A stretch of DNA of 64,000 nt from Leadbetterella byssophila DSM 17132 (GTDB lineage: Bacteria; Bacteroidota; Bacteroidia; Cytophagales; Spirosomataceae). The DNA lies in assembly GCF_000166395.1 (NCBI RefSeq), contig NC_014655.1:310001-374000 (forward strand), written 5' to 3'. Below are positions 42,959 through 51,440 of this stretch, in pieces. A program made the translations under genes and the position numbers. The notes under the pieces are model-generated. The model worked only from the letters and a program-made list of their open reading frames with translations. It was not told where the DNA came from and made no database searches. The first letter of the stretch is position 1, and every line of letters begins with the position of its first letter.

Positions 42959-43171
42959 TCATCTCTTCACTTTCCTTTTTACCTTATATAACCTCAGTTT
43001 TTGTACCAAAAAATAAACAATAGAAGTTAAAAAAATCAAGGGGTAGAGGACGCAAAAGAATAGAAAATTTAACTCATAATAAGAGCCTCCAGTGATGTTG
43101 GCTAAGTTGATAATAAAATCCGTGAGGTAGATATATATACTACCGAATATCTTGATGATTATTTCCGACAT
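42959..43171 (-). CDS. Small two-helix membrane protein (unknown cluster)
   Basis: The 70-residue protein has two hydrophobic helices ('IIIKIFGSIYIYLTDFIINLANITG' and 'LNFLFFCVLYPLIFLTSIVYFLVQKLRL') and a very basic tail (KVKRKVKR). It overlaps the 155-residue gene upstream by 13 bp. I have the impression that such pairs recur in Bacteroidota, but cannot name the family. Function unknown. Confidence 0.6.
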   Translation of the reverse strand: MSEIIIKIFGSIYIYLTDFIINLANITGGSYYELNFLFFCVLYPLIFLTSIVYFLVQKLRLYKVKRKVKR

Positions 43172-43626
43172 AAGTTCTTGATTTCCTTTTGAATAGTGAG
43201 ACCTTTGACTAAGCAGTATAAAATGAGAAACGGGATCAAGATTACCAGGAATACGATGTTTGCTAGACCGTAATTGGCGTATTCCGTTGAGACACCTAAT
43301 TGATTCAGCCCCGTAGAGAATAATTTGCTGTCATTTTTGATGATCTTGAATTTGCCCAGTAAGTGGATTTCTTCCATGTAGAGCTTGTCTGTTACGGAGA
43401 AATGATTTTTTAAAAACTTCACATGGTTTTCTCTGCAATGGTTGGTTTTAAAATGACACACCCATGAGCACTTGTCGGCAATGGCTCGATTAGGGTTTAT
43501 CCCTTTCAATCCATACATGGTAAAACGTTCGTCATTTATACTCATTCTACTGAATTCATTTACTGCAATTACTATTAAAAATAGAATTGCAAAAATGCAG
43601 AAGACCTTACCTGTTTCTTTTTTCAT
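43159..43626 (-). CDS. Membrane protein with conserved-looking Cys/His motif (unknown)
   Basis: The 155-residue protein has an N-terminal helix ('VFCIFAILFLIVIAVNEF'), an external segment with 'NRAIADKCSWVCHFKTNHCRENHVKF' (three Cys, two or three His in a zinc- or disulfide-like arrangement), and a C-terminal helix ('YGLANIVFLVILIPFLILYCLV'). It is the middle gene of a three-gene minus-strand set. No family name is known to me. Confidence 0.6.
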   Translation of the reverse strand: MKKETGKVFCIFAILFLIVIAVNEFSRMSINDERFTMYGLKGINPNRAIADKCSWVCHFKTNHCRENHVKFLKNHFSVTDKLYMEEIHLLGKFKIIKNDSKLFSTGLNQLGVSTEYANYGLANIVFLVILIPFLILYCLVKGLTIQKEIKNLCRK

Positions 43627-43643
43627 TTCAAGCTATGGAGAGT

Positions 43644-44225
43644 TTAATAATCAATTTGTAAGCTATCTAAGATTCGGACCCTCGTATCTTTTGACAGGGA
43701 TAATTGTTTGCGATAGTACCTTTCTGAGATGATACCTCTTTCTCCATGAGAAGCACCATTAGGAAGAATGTTTATTTTTTCTTTAAGAGGAGAATTAACT
43801 TTGGCCAATTTTTTATTATCTATATCTAATGCTACTGAACCAAAATTATCTTCAAACCATAGATATCTTTTTTTGCCCACGTTGATACTATAACATGTCA
43901 ATTGTGTATATCCTTCAAGTGAATTTGGAAGAGGGAATATTGTAGTGTCTTTTTTTGTGAATAATCGAAATACCCGCATATTATCTCCTTCTATACCAAA
44001 AGGATGGTAATAGATTTTTCCGGAAATCGTGTCTTTTCCAAAAGCTAATGATACTGTTTTTTCTTCACAGTATAATACGCCCTCATATTCAACGGAGTAT
44101 TTGGGATTTTTACATGGATCTAAGATATTATTGAAAACTAGTGTTCCAATTACTAGCATAAATATAGTCCCAATGAGATATAATCCACCTATTATACAGA
44201 TGATGATCAAAATAACTTTTTTCAT
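43644..44225 (-). CDS. Hypothetical membrane-anchored protein
   Basis: The 193-residue protein starts with one long hydrophobic helix (MKKVILIIICIIGGLYLIGTIFMLVIGTLVF) and has a ~150-residue beta-rich extracytoplasmic domain with four cysteines ('DPCKNPKYSVEYEGVLYCEEK', 'LTCYSINVG'). No motif is recognised. It is the first gene of the three-gene set, 17 bp before the Cys/His-motif gene, and its AT-rich codon use matches the accessory region. Confidence 0.6.
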   Translation of the reverse strand: MKKVILIIICIIGGLYLIGTIFMLVIGTLVFNNILDPCKNPKYSVEYEGVLYCEEKTVSLAFGKDTISGKIYYHPFGIEGDNMRVFRLFTKKDTTIFPLPNSLEGYTQLTCYSINVGKKRYLWFEDNFGSVALDIDNKKLAKVNSPLKEKINILPNGASHGERGIISERYYRKQLSLSKDTRVRILDSLQIDY

Positions 44226-45103
44226 GGTTTAGGTGTACATTAAAAGTTAAAAAGTAAATTGATTGTACTTCGTATTTAAGTTTATTTACTGATTAACTCT
44301 TTTATTCGATTTGCACTTTGATAACTCGACATTCTACATGTTACTTTTTTGAAATTTTACAAAATCATTTCATGCTCTTATAATTCCATTATGGATCAAT
44401 ATCATTTGGAAATTTAATGTCATTTTTAACTCCTTCTATGGATAATGTTGATGTGTAAATTCTTCATGATTTAGGGCTGTAGTAAGTTTAATTCTTTCAC
44501 TTTTTATGTGATATATGTTGTAATGGTGGAATTACATCTTATGATACTCTGACTTTATATTGTTGTACTTTTTTAGCATTCTTTTATTTCAAAATTTCAC
44601 ATAACGCTAGTTTATACCCGGGAGAAAAATGATACACATTTTAGATGTTAAGCCAAGTTTCATTTTGAATATTTCCTTGCAAGAAATTAAAAACAAAATG
44701 AAGCTTCTAAACGACGCATTTTCCGGACAAAATCATCAATCAATAGGATACAGGAGCTCATAACTTCATAGACACGGTCCCACCGGGTACACCTTTTGTT
44801 ATTTCAACAGACATTAGGGATAATTTTAAAACCAACTTACACTTTTTTATCTCCTTCTGCTAACTCGCATCTCTTGGAGTCCTAATGGCTCGTAAAGCGG
44901 TGATTTTCAGAAAGAAATCTGATGATTGCAAATCTAAAATGTTTAGCGAATTTTTATAATAATTCTTAGATAATTTTATGATTATTCTAAGAAAATTTAG
45001 TATCTGGTAAAAGTAGGAGGGTGATCGAAGTTGATGGAGGAGGGGCTTGATATGGTATCTGAAATGAGAGAGTTTGGTTAGACACTTTATAAATGATAAC
45101 CAT
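44226..45103. other. AT-rich stretch without a clear gene
   Basis: No convincing gene is seen. There are short open frames only. One (44629-44763, 44 codons, beginning MIHILDVKPSFILNISL) and a following frame with 'HNFIDTVPPGTPFVISTDIRDNFKTN' (44747-44863) could be pieces of a decayed gene but match nothing I know. The high A+T and many stops in all frames argue for decayed or spacer DNA. Confidence 0.5.
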
Positions 45104-45345
45104 CCGAAATTATTAGTTATTACCTAAAAAGCCGTAGGCTTTTTCCTCTACGGACCCTAAAATTCGTTCAAATGAACATTACTACTTTATGTGCCCAAAA
45201 TATTAGATATTAAATTTTAATTAGTAGTTAAAAAGCCGTAGTTTTTTTCCTCCGCGGATCATATAATTCGTTCAAAGGTTCATTAGTACTTAATGTTCCG
45301 AAACTATTATTTATTAATTATTCCTTTAAAAGCCCTAGGCTTTTT
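45104..45345 (+). repeat. Three degenerate ~100-bp direct repeats with hairpins
   Basis: Units start near 45104, 45194 and 45298 and share CCGAAA/CCCAAA-type starts, an AAAAGCC...GGCTTTTT-type hairpin (45126, 45230, 45328), and AATTCGTTCAAA (45161 and 45265). The hairpin spacing is 104 and 98 bp. In unit 1, AAAAAGCC-GTA-GGCTTTTT (8-bp stem) competes with CCGTAG-N10-CTACGG. The array ends about 50 bp before the aldehyde-oxidoreductase gene start, so it may be its leader or a series of terminators. Confidence 0.65.
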
Positions 45346-45400
45346 TTTTGCCTTTTTTTCTTTTATTTCTTACTTTGAGAACTTATTCCTAGGTTACGCT

Positions 45401-45979
45401 ATGAAAGATAAACCGCATTCACGGCGCTTCTTCCTGAAGACGTCCATGGCCTTTGCCGCCTGGGCAGCCGTACCGTCAACAGCAAAAGGCTTTTACGTAG
45501 ATAAAGAGGAGCTCAAAATGATGTACCCTCTCAAAATCTCAATTAATAAGAAGATCTACAACCTCCCTGCAGATACACGAACCACCCTCCTGGACCTCCT
45601 TAGAGAAAAATTAGACCTCACGGGTACCAAGAAAGGGTGCGATCATGGTCAATGTGGAGCTTGCACCGTACATATCAACGGAGAACGAGTGCTCAGTTGC
45701 CTTACCCTAGCCGCCACCGTCCATGAAGCAGAGGTCACTACTATAGAAGGACTAGCTAACGGAGATCAGCTCCACCCCATGCAAGAGGCCTTCATGGAAT
45801 GCGACGGTTTCCAATGCGGCTATTGCACCCCCGGACAGATCATGTCTGCCGTGGCCTGCGTGAATGAAGGTAGAACCGGCTCCGTAGAAGAAATCAAAGA
45901 GTTCATGAGCGGCAATCTTTGTCGCTGTGGCGCTTATAACGGTATCGTTCAATCCATCCTAAAAGTAGCCCAAGCATGA
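45401..45979 (+). CDS. paoA: Periplasmic aldehyde oxidoreductase, 2Fe-2S subunit (PaoA/YagT-like)
   Basis: The 192-residue protein carries a Tat signal (SRRFFLKTSMAFAAWAAVPSTAKG). A plant-type ferredoxin 2Fe-2S motif follows ('KKGCDHGQCGACTVHINGERVLSC'), then the second 2Fe-2S motif ('FQCGYCTPGQIMSA..NLCRCGAYNGI'). Both match xanthine-dehydrogenase-family small subunits. The start is set at MKDKPHSRRFF. An earlier in-frame ATG lies in the repeat region. It overlaps paoB by 4 bp (ATGA). The order A-B-C is as in E. coli paoABC. Confidence 0.92.
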   Translation: MKDKPHSRRFFLKTSMAFAAWAAVPSTAKGFYVDKEELKMMYPLKISINKKIYNLPADTRTTLLDLLREKLDLTGTKKGCDHGQCGACTVHINGERVLSCLTLAATVHEAEVTTIEGLANGDQLHPMQEAFMECDGFQCGYCTPGQIMSAVACVNEGRTGSVEEIKEFMSGNLCRCGAYNGIVQSILKVAQA

Positions 45980-46947
45980 GACCATTTACCTATAAGAAAC
46001 CCGCAGATATCAAAGGAGCCTTATCGTCCTTTGGACATCAAACCCAATATATTGCTGGTGGTACCAATCTCGTGGATCTCATGAAGAAATTCGTGAGCAC
46101 GCCGGAACACCTTATCGATGTGCAAGGAGCTCTGTCTTCTGATATCAGCTTAAGTGCAGAAGGTCTGAAGATGGGAGCTTTGGCAAAGAATAGTGCCATC
46201 TCCGTGCATCCCCAGGTGCTATCTGATTTCCCCTTGATTTCCAAAGCCATACTGGCCGGCGCCTCGCCACAGATCAGAAACATGGCCACTTTAGGAGGTA
46301 ACCTCCTGCAAAGGACGCGCTGCCCTTATTTCTATGATCTCAGTACCCCGTGCAATAAACGCGAAAAAGGTACTGGATGTAGCGCTAAAGAGGGCGTGCA
46401 AAGAATGAGTGCGGTGATAGGCTATAGCGATGATTGTATAGCAGTGCATCCTTCTGACCTCTGCGTAGCTCTAGTGGCTTTAGATGCTCAGGTAGGCATC
46501 ACATCTAAAGCCGGAAAAGAAGGTAAGGTCCTTTTTAGAGATTTTCATAAACTGCCCGGAGATACGCCTCATGTGGATAATCATCTTCCAGAAGGAGCCC
46601 TTATCACTTATGTGGAAGTGCCAAAGAATAATTTTGCAGAGCACTGCGCTTACGTAAAGCTGAGAGATAGAACTTCCTATGCCTTCGCACTGGTTTCTGT
46701 AGCCGCAGCTTTGGAACTGAAGGATGGGAAGATTGTCAATGCCCGTCTAGCCTCCGGAGGAGTGGCGCATAAGCCTTGGCGCTGGTTTTCAGCAGAGAAG
46801 GCTTTAGTAGGCAAGGTAGCCAACGAAGAAACCTTCGAGAAGGCTGCAGCCATGATACAGAAGGAAATCAAACCTCTGGAAGGAAATGCATTTAAAAGTG
46901 AATTGTTGTACGGCGCCGTGCAGTCGGCCTTAAAGCAATGTTTATGA
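45976..46947 (+). CDS. paoB: Periplasmic aldehyde oxidoreductase, FAD subunit (PaoB/YagS-like)
   Basis: The 323-residue FAD-binding protein has 'YIAGGTNLVDLMKKFV' and 'IRNMATLGGNLLQRTRCPYFYDLSTPCNKREKGTGCSA'. The Cys cluster in the latter matches the extra 4Fe-4S site known in E. coli PaoB. 'AVHPSDLCVALVALDAQVGI' and a CO-dehydrogenase-flavoprotein C-terminal domain follow. It passes electrons from the molybdenum centre to FAD. Start and stop overlap both neighbours by ATGA, so translation is coupled. Confidence 0.92.
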   Translation: MRPFTYKKPADIKGALSSFGHQTQYIAGGTNLVDLMKKFVSTPEHLIDVQGALSSDISLSAEGLKMGALAKNSAISVHPQVLSDFPLISKAILAGASPQIRNMATLGGNLLQRTRCPYFYDLSTPCNKREKGTGCSAKEGVQRMSAVIGYSDDCIAVHPSDLCVALVALDAQVGITSKAGKEGKVLFRDFHKLPGDTPHVDNHLPEGALITYVEVPKNNFAEHCAYVKLRDRTSYAFALVSVAAALELKDGKIVNARLASGGVAHKPWRWFSAEKALVGKVANEETFEKAAAMIQKEIKPLEGNAFKSELLYGAVQSALKQCL

Positions 46948-49100
46948 GCAGAGTAGAAGCCTTGGAAAAAGTTACCGGTAGAGGTAAATATGCAGCAGAA
47001 TATACAGTGCCAGGTGTGGTGCATTCCGTGATGGTTGGGAGTACAATTCCCCATGGTAAAATTAAACGTATAAATACCGAGAAAGCTAAAAGGGCTGAAG
47101 GCGTACTGGAGATCATTACGCACGAGCATAAGCCTTTGGTCCACGGACTTTCCACGGAAGCTTTGATCCAGGAAACCCGATTTGGACTTCCGGTTTTCCA
47201 TACAGATACCATACAGTTCAAAGGTCAGCCCATAGCTCTCGTGGTGGCAGAAACCTTAGAAGAAGCCAGATATGCTGCGTCTTTGATTCAGGCAGAGTAT
47301 GAAGTTTTACCCTATGAGGTGGATTTTGATGCAGCTCGAAAAAAGGTGGCTTTGAATCCAGCGGGAAAGGATAGGGGAGAGGGGTGGAAAGAGGCTGCGC
47401 ATAGTGTGGAGGCTGAGTATCATATAGCTACTGAAGTGCATCACCCCATGGAAATGCATGCTACCATAGCGCATTGGGTGGATGATACCCATTTGAAGTT
47501 GTACGACAAGAACCAAGGGGTTAATAATGTCCAAAGAACCATAGGTAGATTGTTCAATATCCCGCCTCAGAACATAGAGGTCTTCTCAGAGTTTGTGGGA
47601 GGGGGATTTGGTTCTGGATTAAGAGTTTGGTCCAATGCCCTCGCCGCTGTCATGGCTGCCAAGGCGGTGAAGCGACCGGTAAAACTGATGCTGACGCGCC
47701 AGCAGATGTTCTCTCTAGCCGGATATAGACCAGCGGCCTGGCAAAAGGTGAAGATGAGTGCTGATGCTCAGGGTAAACTGGTATCAGTTCACCACCAAGC
47801 CCAAAATGCCACTTCACAGTATGAGAGATTTAGTGATGGAATAACTCGCGTCACTCGCCTAATCTATCATATCCCGAATGTGAGAACAGAGGAATCTATA
47901 GTTCCTCTGCACATGAGCACACCTACATGGATGCGAGGGCCGGGCGACTGTACAGGGGACTTTGCCATAGAGTCTGCTTTGGATGAATTGTCGTATAAGT
48001 TGAAAATTGATCCCGTTGAATTCAGATATAGAAACTTGGCTTTGGATAAACATCCGGAGAACGGATTGCCATGGTCAACCAACTATGTAAAGGAATGCAT
48101 TGAGATAGGCGCAAGGAAGATAGATTGGGATAAGAGATCTCCTGAGGTGGGCAAAATAAAAGAGGGGGATTGGCAAATAGGTTACGGAATGGCCGTAGGA
48201 GCCTGGAATGCCGGTAGAGGGAATGCCAGTGCTGGCATGAGTCTGGACGCCAAAGGAAACCTGATAGTTAAGACTGCGATGACGGATATAGGTACCGGAA
48301 CGGGTACGGGTATGATGAACATGGCGCAGGAGTTTCTTGGGATTCCTACTCATAAGATCAAAGTTGAACTAGGACATTCCAGCTTGCCATCAGCTGGGAG
48401 CCAAGGAGGAAGTACCGGTCTTTCTTCTATCAGTGGTGCTGTGAATGCCGCAGCGAATGAGTTGAAAGGGGTCTTATTAACCCTTGCACAAAAGATAGAT
48501 GCTTCATTTGGTACAGCTCAGGCAAAAGATCTTAGATTAAGTGAAGCTGGTTTAGTCTTTGGGGACAAGCAGATTTCCTACGAGAAACTCTTTGCCCAAA
48601 ATAATGATCAAGCCATTGAGGTGGAAGCTAGTTCTGGTCCCGGTGAGGAGAGACGAAAGTATGCCTTCTTGTCCTCTGCGTCCCATTTTGTAAAATTGGG
48701 AGTTCATGCCCAAACAGGTAAGGTGAAGATCCTTCAATACGTGTGTGTGGCAGATGGTGGGAAGATCGTCAATACCCAGGCTGCAGCCAATCAGATGTCA
48801 GGGGCAGTCGTAGGTGGAATAGGTATGGCGCTCATGGAGGAGGCTGTAGTTGACCCTAAAGCTGGAGGATGGATAGGTGACGATTTTGCCGGATATCACT
48901 TTGCGGTAAATGCAGATGCTCCGCTCATTGAGATAGAATTTGTGAACAAGCCGGATGTGAACATTAACCCTTCAGGGGCAAAAGGATTGGGAGAAGTAGG
49001 AATCATAGGTGCTGCTGCAGCCATCAGTAATGCCATTTATCATGCCACAGGAAAAAGACTGAGGAGTCTACCTATAACTCCGGATAAGATCTTAGCGTAA
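46944..49100 (+). CDS. paoC: Periplasmic aldehyde oxidoreductase, molybdopterin subunit (PaoC/YagR-like)
   Basis: The ~718-residue molybdenum-cofactor subunit has 'TGRGKYAAEYTVPGVVHSVMVGSTIPHGKI', 'FVGGGFGSGLRVWSNALAAVMA', 'GTGTGTGMMNMAQEFLGI', and 'GAKGLGEVGIIGAAAA' with the catalytic Glu. It oxidises aldehydes, or possibly purines or other heterocycles, since the precise substrate cannot be read. It is exported with PaoA. I choose the ATG at 46944, in ATGA overlap with paoB, over one at 46938. Like many homologues it is shorter at the N-terminus than E. coli PaoC. It ends immediately before an IS. Confidence 0.9.
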   Translation: MSRVEALEKVTGRGKYAAEYTVPGVVHSVMVGSTIPHGKIKRINTEKAKRAEGVLEIITHEHKPLVHGLSTEALIQETRFGLPVFHTDTIQFKGQPIALVVAETLEEARYAASLIQAEYEVLPYEVDFDAARKKVALNPAGKDRGEGWKEAAHSVEAEYHIATEVHHPMEMHATIAHWVDDTHLKLYDKNQGVNNVQRTIGRLFNIPPQNIEVFSEFVGGGFGSGLRVWSNALAAVMAAKAVKRPVKLMLTRQQMFSLAGYRPAAWQKVKMSADAQGKLVSVHHQAQNATSQYERFSDGITRVTRLIYHIPNVRTEESIVPLHMSTPTWMRGPGDCTGDFAIESALDELSYKLKIDPVEFRYRNLALDKHPENGLPWSTNYVKECIEIGARKIDWDKRSPEVGKIKEGDWQIGYGMAVGAWNAGRGNASAGMSLDAKGNLIVKTAMTDIGTGTGTGMMNMAQEFLGIPTHKIKVELGHSSLPSAGSQGGSTGLSSISGAVNAAANELKGVLLTLAQKIDASFGTAQAKDLRLSEAGLVFGDKQISYEKLFAQNNDQAIEVEASSGPGEERRKYAFLSSASHFVKLGVHAQTGKVKILQYVCVADGGKIVNTQAAANQMSGAVVGGIGMALMEEAVVDPKAGGWIGDDFAGYHFAVNADAPLIEIEFVNKPDVNINPSGAKGLGEVGIIGAAAAISNAIYHATGKRLRSLPITPDKILA

Positions 49101-49141
49101 GAGGGCGTCTCAAAACCTAAATGAGGCGTTCTCTTTGTTTT
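49101..49141 (+). terminator. Hairpin terminator at left IS1182 end, after paoC
   Basis: A 12-bp stem (49101-49112 with 49122-49133, four G-T wobbles), 9-base loop, then TTTGTTTTC. It begins at the base after the paoC stop. The outer arm is also the IS inverted repeat (GAGGGCGTCTCA). Confidence 0.7.
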
Positions 49142-49229
49142 CAATTTATTTAGGCTGGGATTTCTTATTTGATTTTTTATATTCCAACCTCAGGAGGTTG
49201 AATTTGCAAATAGTATTGAAAAAGGTCTC

Positions 49230-50759
49230 TCAGGAGGCCTTTTTTCGTATATTTTGTGCTATGGCCAATAGGCCGAACTCAATTTCGACCTTATGCTTAC
49301 CCCGAAGCATAAATCGTTTAAAGCCGTGATTGCTTTTTATGTTTGCAAAGACGGGTTCCACATCGTAACACCTTTTCTTTCGCCTTTTTATTCCTTCTTC
49401 ACTGTTAAGAAGTTCATAGGCCTGCTTCCGCTGTCGCTCCAGTCGTTCATTGACTTGGACTATCCGATTCCCTTCCATCTTATTACAAGTTCCGTTTAGT
49501 GGACAATGCCCGCAATTTTGGGCTTGATATTTTCTTGAGGTTTGTTCAAAACCTGTGCTGGTCTTCCTTTTACTCTCTCCAATGAAATTCATTTGCTGAC
49601 CCATCGGACAGATGAAACAGTCTTCTTGGGCATTGTAGAATAGCTTATCGGTACTAAATGGGTCCTGGTTATTGGTGTTCTGCTGTCGGTCAAAGAGATT
49701 GTATTTGATGTAGGCCTTTACTTTTTTGCCTTCCAGTAAGGTATAATTTTCCTCAGAACCGTAGCCTGCATCTGCCGTGATAACTTTGGGAGCTTGCTGA
49801 TAGCTTGCTTCATGCTGAGCTATATGCGCTGCCAGAGTGGTGGTGTCGTTGGGGTTGGGGTGAATCGTGTAATTTACAACGAATTGGTTGGAGCTGGAAA
49901 TTTGAACATTGTAAGCCGGCTTCAATTGCCCATTCCTCATGTGATCCTCCTTTAACCTCATAAATGTGGCTCCCTCATCCGTCTTGCTGTAACTGTTACG
50001 CTCTCCAAGAATCTGCTCCTGTTCTTCGTATTTGCCCATGTTCTGTGGAAAGTGTTTGGTGGCATAACTCAGTTTGCCTTTCACCTTCTTGTCAATATCT
50101 TTTTTCTTGCCCAAAACCTCATTGAGCTTATCGACGGTAGACTGTACTTTTTCTCTAGTAATGGTGGTGAAGTCAGGGGGATCGGGAAGGTTATCCTCTT
50201 TGCTGGCAACACTTTGAGCATATTCCCAAATGCCTTTCAATTGCTGCTTCATTTTCTCTTTATTGGTCGCAATAGCCTTTTTCCAAACAAAGGTGTAACG
50301 ATTGGCATTGGCCTCTATTTTGGTCCCATCAACACAAACCTCTTCAATACTCAAAAGTCCTTCCTGGGCTAAAAGCTTAACTACTTCTTCGAACACACTT
50401 CGAAGACTTTCTCGAAGGCGGTCACTTCTGAAACGGTTAATGGTGTTATGGTCAGGATAGCTCATGCCGCTTATCCACATAAAATAGATACTCTCTTTAC
50501 AGGCTGCCTCTATCTTCCTGCTCGAATATACATTGCTCACATACCCATAAACCAACACTTTAAGCAGCATCTGAGGATGATAACTGGAGGCACCGGTCAA
50601 TTTATACGAAGCATGCAGAGGAGCGAGATTAATTTTATTAATGACCTCATTGACCACCCGTACCGGATGATTCTTGGGAACCAGTTCCTCCAAACTTGGA
50701 GGCAATAGCATCATTTGCTGCTGGTCGTAAGGCTTAAAAGTGGGTTTTCTTGATGCCAT
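49230..50759 (-). CDS. IS1182-family transposase
   Basis: The 509-residue DDE transposase looks intact: 'LVPKNHPVRVVNEVINKI', 'SSYHPQMLLKVLVYGYVSNVYSSRKIEAACKESIYFMWISGMSYPDHNTINRFRS', 'EEVCVDGTKIEANANRYTFVWKK' (first Asp region), 'PKVITADAGYGSEENY' (second Asp), a Cys-rich stretch 'CFICPMGQQM..CGHCPLNGTC', and 'RCYDVEPVFANIKSNHGFKRFMLRGKHKVEIEFGLLAIAQNIRK' (Glu region). It should be able to move the element. Confidence 0.93.
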   Translation of the reverse strand: MASRKPTFKPYDQQQMMLLPPSLEELVPKNHPVRVVNEVINKINLAPLHASYKLTGASSYHPQMLLKVLVYGYVSNVYSSRKIEAACKESIYFMWISGMSYPDHNTINRFRSDRLRESLRSVFEEVVKLLAQEGLLSIEEVCVDGTKIEANANRYTFVWKKAIATNKEKMKQQLKGIWEYAQSVASKEDNLPDPPDFTTITREKVQSTVDKLNEVLGKKKDIDKKVKGKLSYATKHFPQNMGKYEEQEQILGERNSYSKTDEGATFMRLKEDHMRNGQLKPAYNVQISSSNQFVVNYTIHPNPNDTTTLAAHIAQHEASYQQAPKVITADAGYGSEENYTLLEGKKVKAYIKYNLFDRQQNTNNQDPFSTDKLFYNAQEDCFICPMGQQMNFIGESKRKTSTGFEQTSRKYQAQNCGHCPLNGTCNKMEGNRIVQVNERLERQRKQAYELLNSEEGIKRRKKRCYDVEPVFANIKSNHGFKRFMLRGKHKVEIEFGLLAIAQNIRKKAS

Positions 50760-50867
50760 ACCCTTGATTTTTTATACCTAAATATATGAAAATCAGGATA
50801 ATAACGCAAGTTTTAAAGAGAAAATGTGAAGCCAAATCTAAAAAAACCTCGGCTTCAAAATAAAAAC

Positions 50868-50900
50868 GAGGGTGCCTTTATGAGACACCCTCTTTTTTTT
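50868..50900 (+). terminator. Hairpin terminator at right IS1182 end
   Basis: GAGGGTG (50868-50874) pairs perfectly with CACCCTC (50886-50892), followed by eight T's. It would stop transcription leaving the IS toward the GNAT gene. Confidence 0.75.
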
Positions 50901-50927
50901 TAATTTTAAGACCAAAAATAGAGACAA

Positions 50928-51440
50928 ATGCAGCTTAGAAAGGCTTTGGAGAGTGAACTGCCACAGATCTGGAACATTATACAATATGCCATTGAGCAAA
51001 GGAGGAAAGACGGTAGTAAACAGTGGCAAGACGGATATCCTAATCCCACTTCCATACAGAATGATTACGATAAAGGGTATGCCTATGTGATGGAGGAGGA
51101 AGGCGTTCTATTTGCATATGGTGCAGTAATCTTTGATATAGAGCCGGCCTACGAGGAGATTGAAGGGAAGTGGTTAACAAATGGCCCATATTTAGTGGTA
51201 CATCGGGTAGCTGCCGCTCCAGAAGCCAAAGGCAAAGGTATAGGTACTCAATTTTTTAAGGCATTAGAAGATTTAAGTTTAAATAAGGGTGTGTATAGCA
51301 TCAAGGTGGATACTAATTTTGACAATGCGCCTATGTTGAGAATCCTGAAAAAGTTGGGTTACACCTATTGTGGAGAGGTGTATTTCCGCGGAAGTGCCAG
51401 AAAAGCCTTTGAAAAGGTGTTATTGCCTAAATCGGAGTAG
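50928..51440 (+). CDS. GNAT family N-acetyltransferase
   Basis: The 170-residue protein has 'QLRKALESELPQIWNIIQYAIEQRRKDGSKQWQDGYPN' and the acetyl-CoA loop 'LVVHRVAAAPEAKGKGIGTQFFKALEDL', then 'SIKVDTNFDNAPMLRILKKLGYTYCGEVYFRGSARKAFEKVL'. Small-molecule or protein acetyltransferase, substrate unknown. Its last 21 bp overlap the 3' end of the convergent esterase gene. Confidence 0.9.
   Translation: MQLRKALESELPQIWNIIQYAIEQRRKDGSKQWQDGYPNPTSIQNDYDKGYAYVMEEEGVLFAYGAVIFDIEPAYEEIEGKWLTNGPYLVVHRVAAAPEAKGKGIGTQFFKALEDLSLNKGVYSIKVDTNFDNAPMLRILKKLGYTYCGEVYFRGSARKAFEKVLLPKSE

Larger units (their letters stand above)
49101..50892 (-). mobile_element. IS1182-family insertion sequence, 1792 bp
   Basis: The ends are 12-bp inverted repeats: GAGGGCGTCTCA (49101-49112) and the complement of TGAGACACCCTC (50881-50892), one mismatch. 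The element carries a single intact transposase gene. It sits directly after the paoC stop codon. I see no obvious target duplication. Hairpins at each end can terminate transcription. Confidence 0.85.

Noticed and set aside
44774-44785. GGTCCCACC, the reverse complement of the tRNA 3' end, as a right attachment site of an island.
   Set aside because: Only 9-10 bases match and the next bases differ (ACT against GTG), which is too short to support an att site, and orientation is inverted.
44629-44863. Short open frames as genes.
   Set aside because: They are 44 and about 39 codons, lie in different frames, match no family and sit in AT-rich DNA with stops in all frames. At most they are fragments of a decayed gene.
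45104-45345. CRISPR array.
   Set aside because: The repeats are long, degenerate and only three, with no uniform spacers and no cas genes nearby.
45401-49100. Cytosolic xanthine dehydrogenase.
   Set aside because: The small subunit has a clear Tat signal and the FAD subunit has the PaoB-type extra cysteines, so an exported aldehyde oxidoreductase fits better.
49135-49229. A small gene after paoC.
   Set aside because: The open frame is inside the IS1182 end and partly antisense to its transposase, with no family resemblance.
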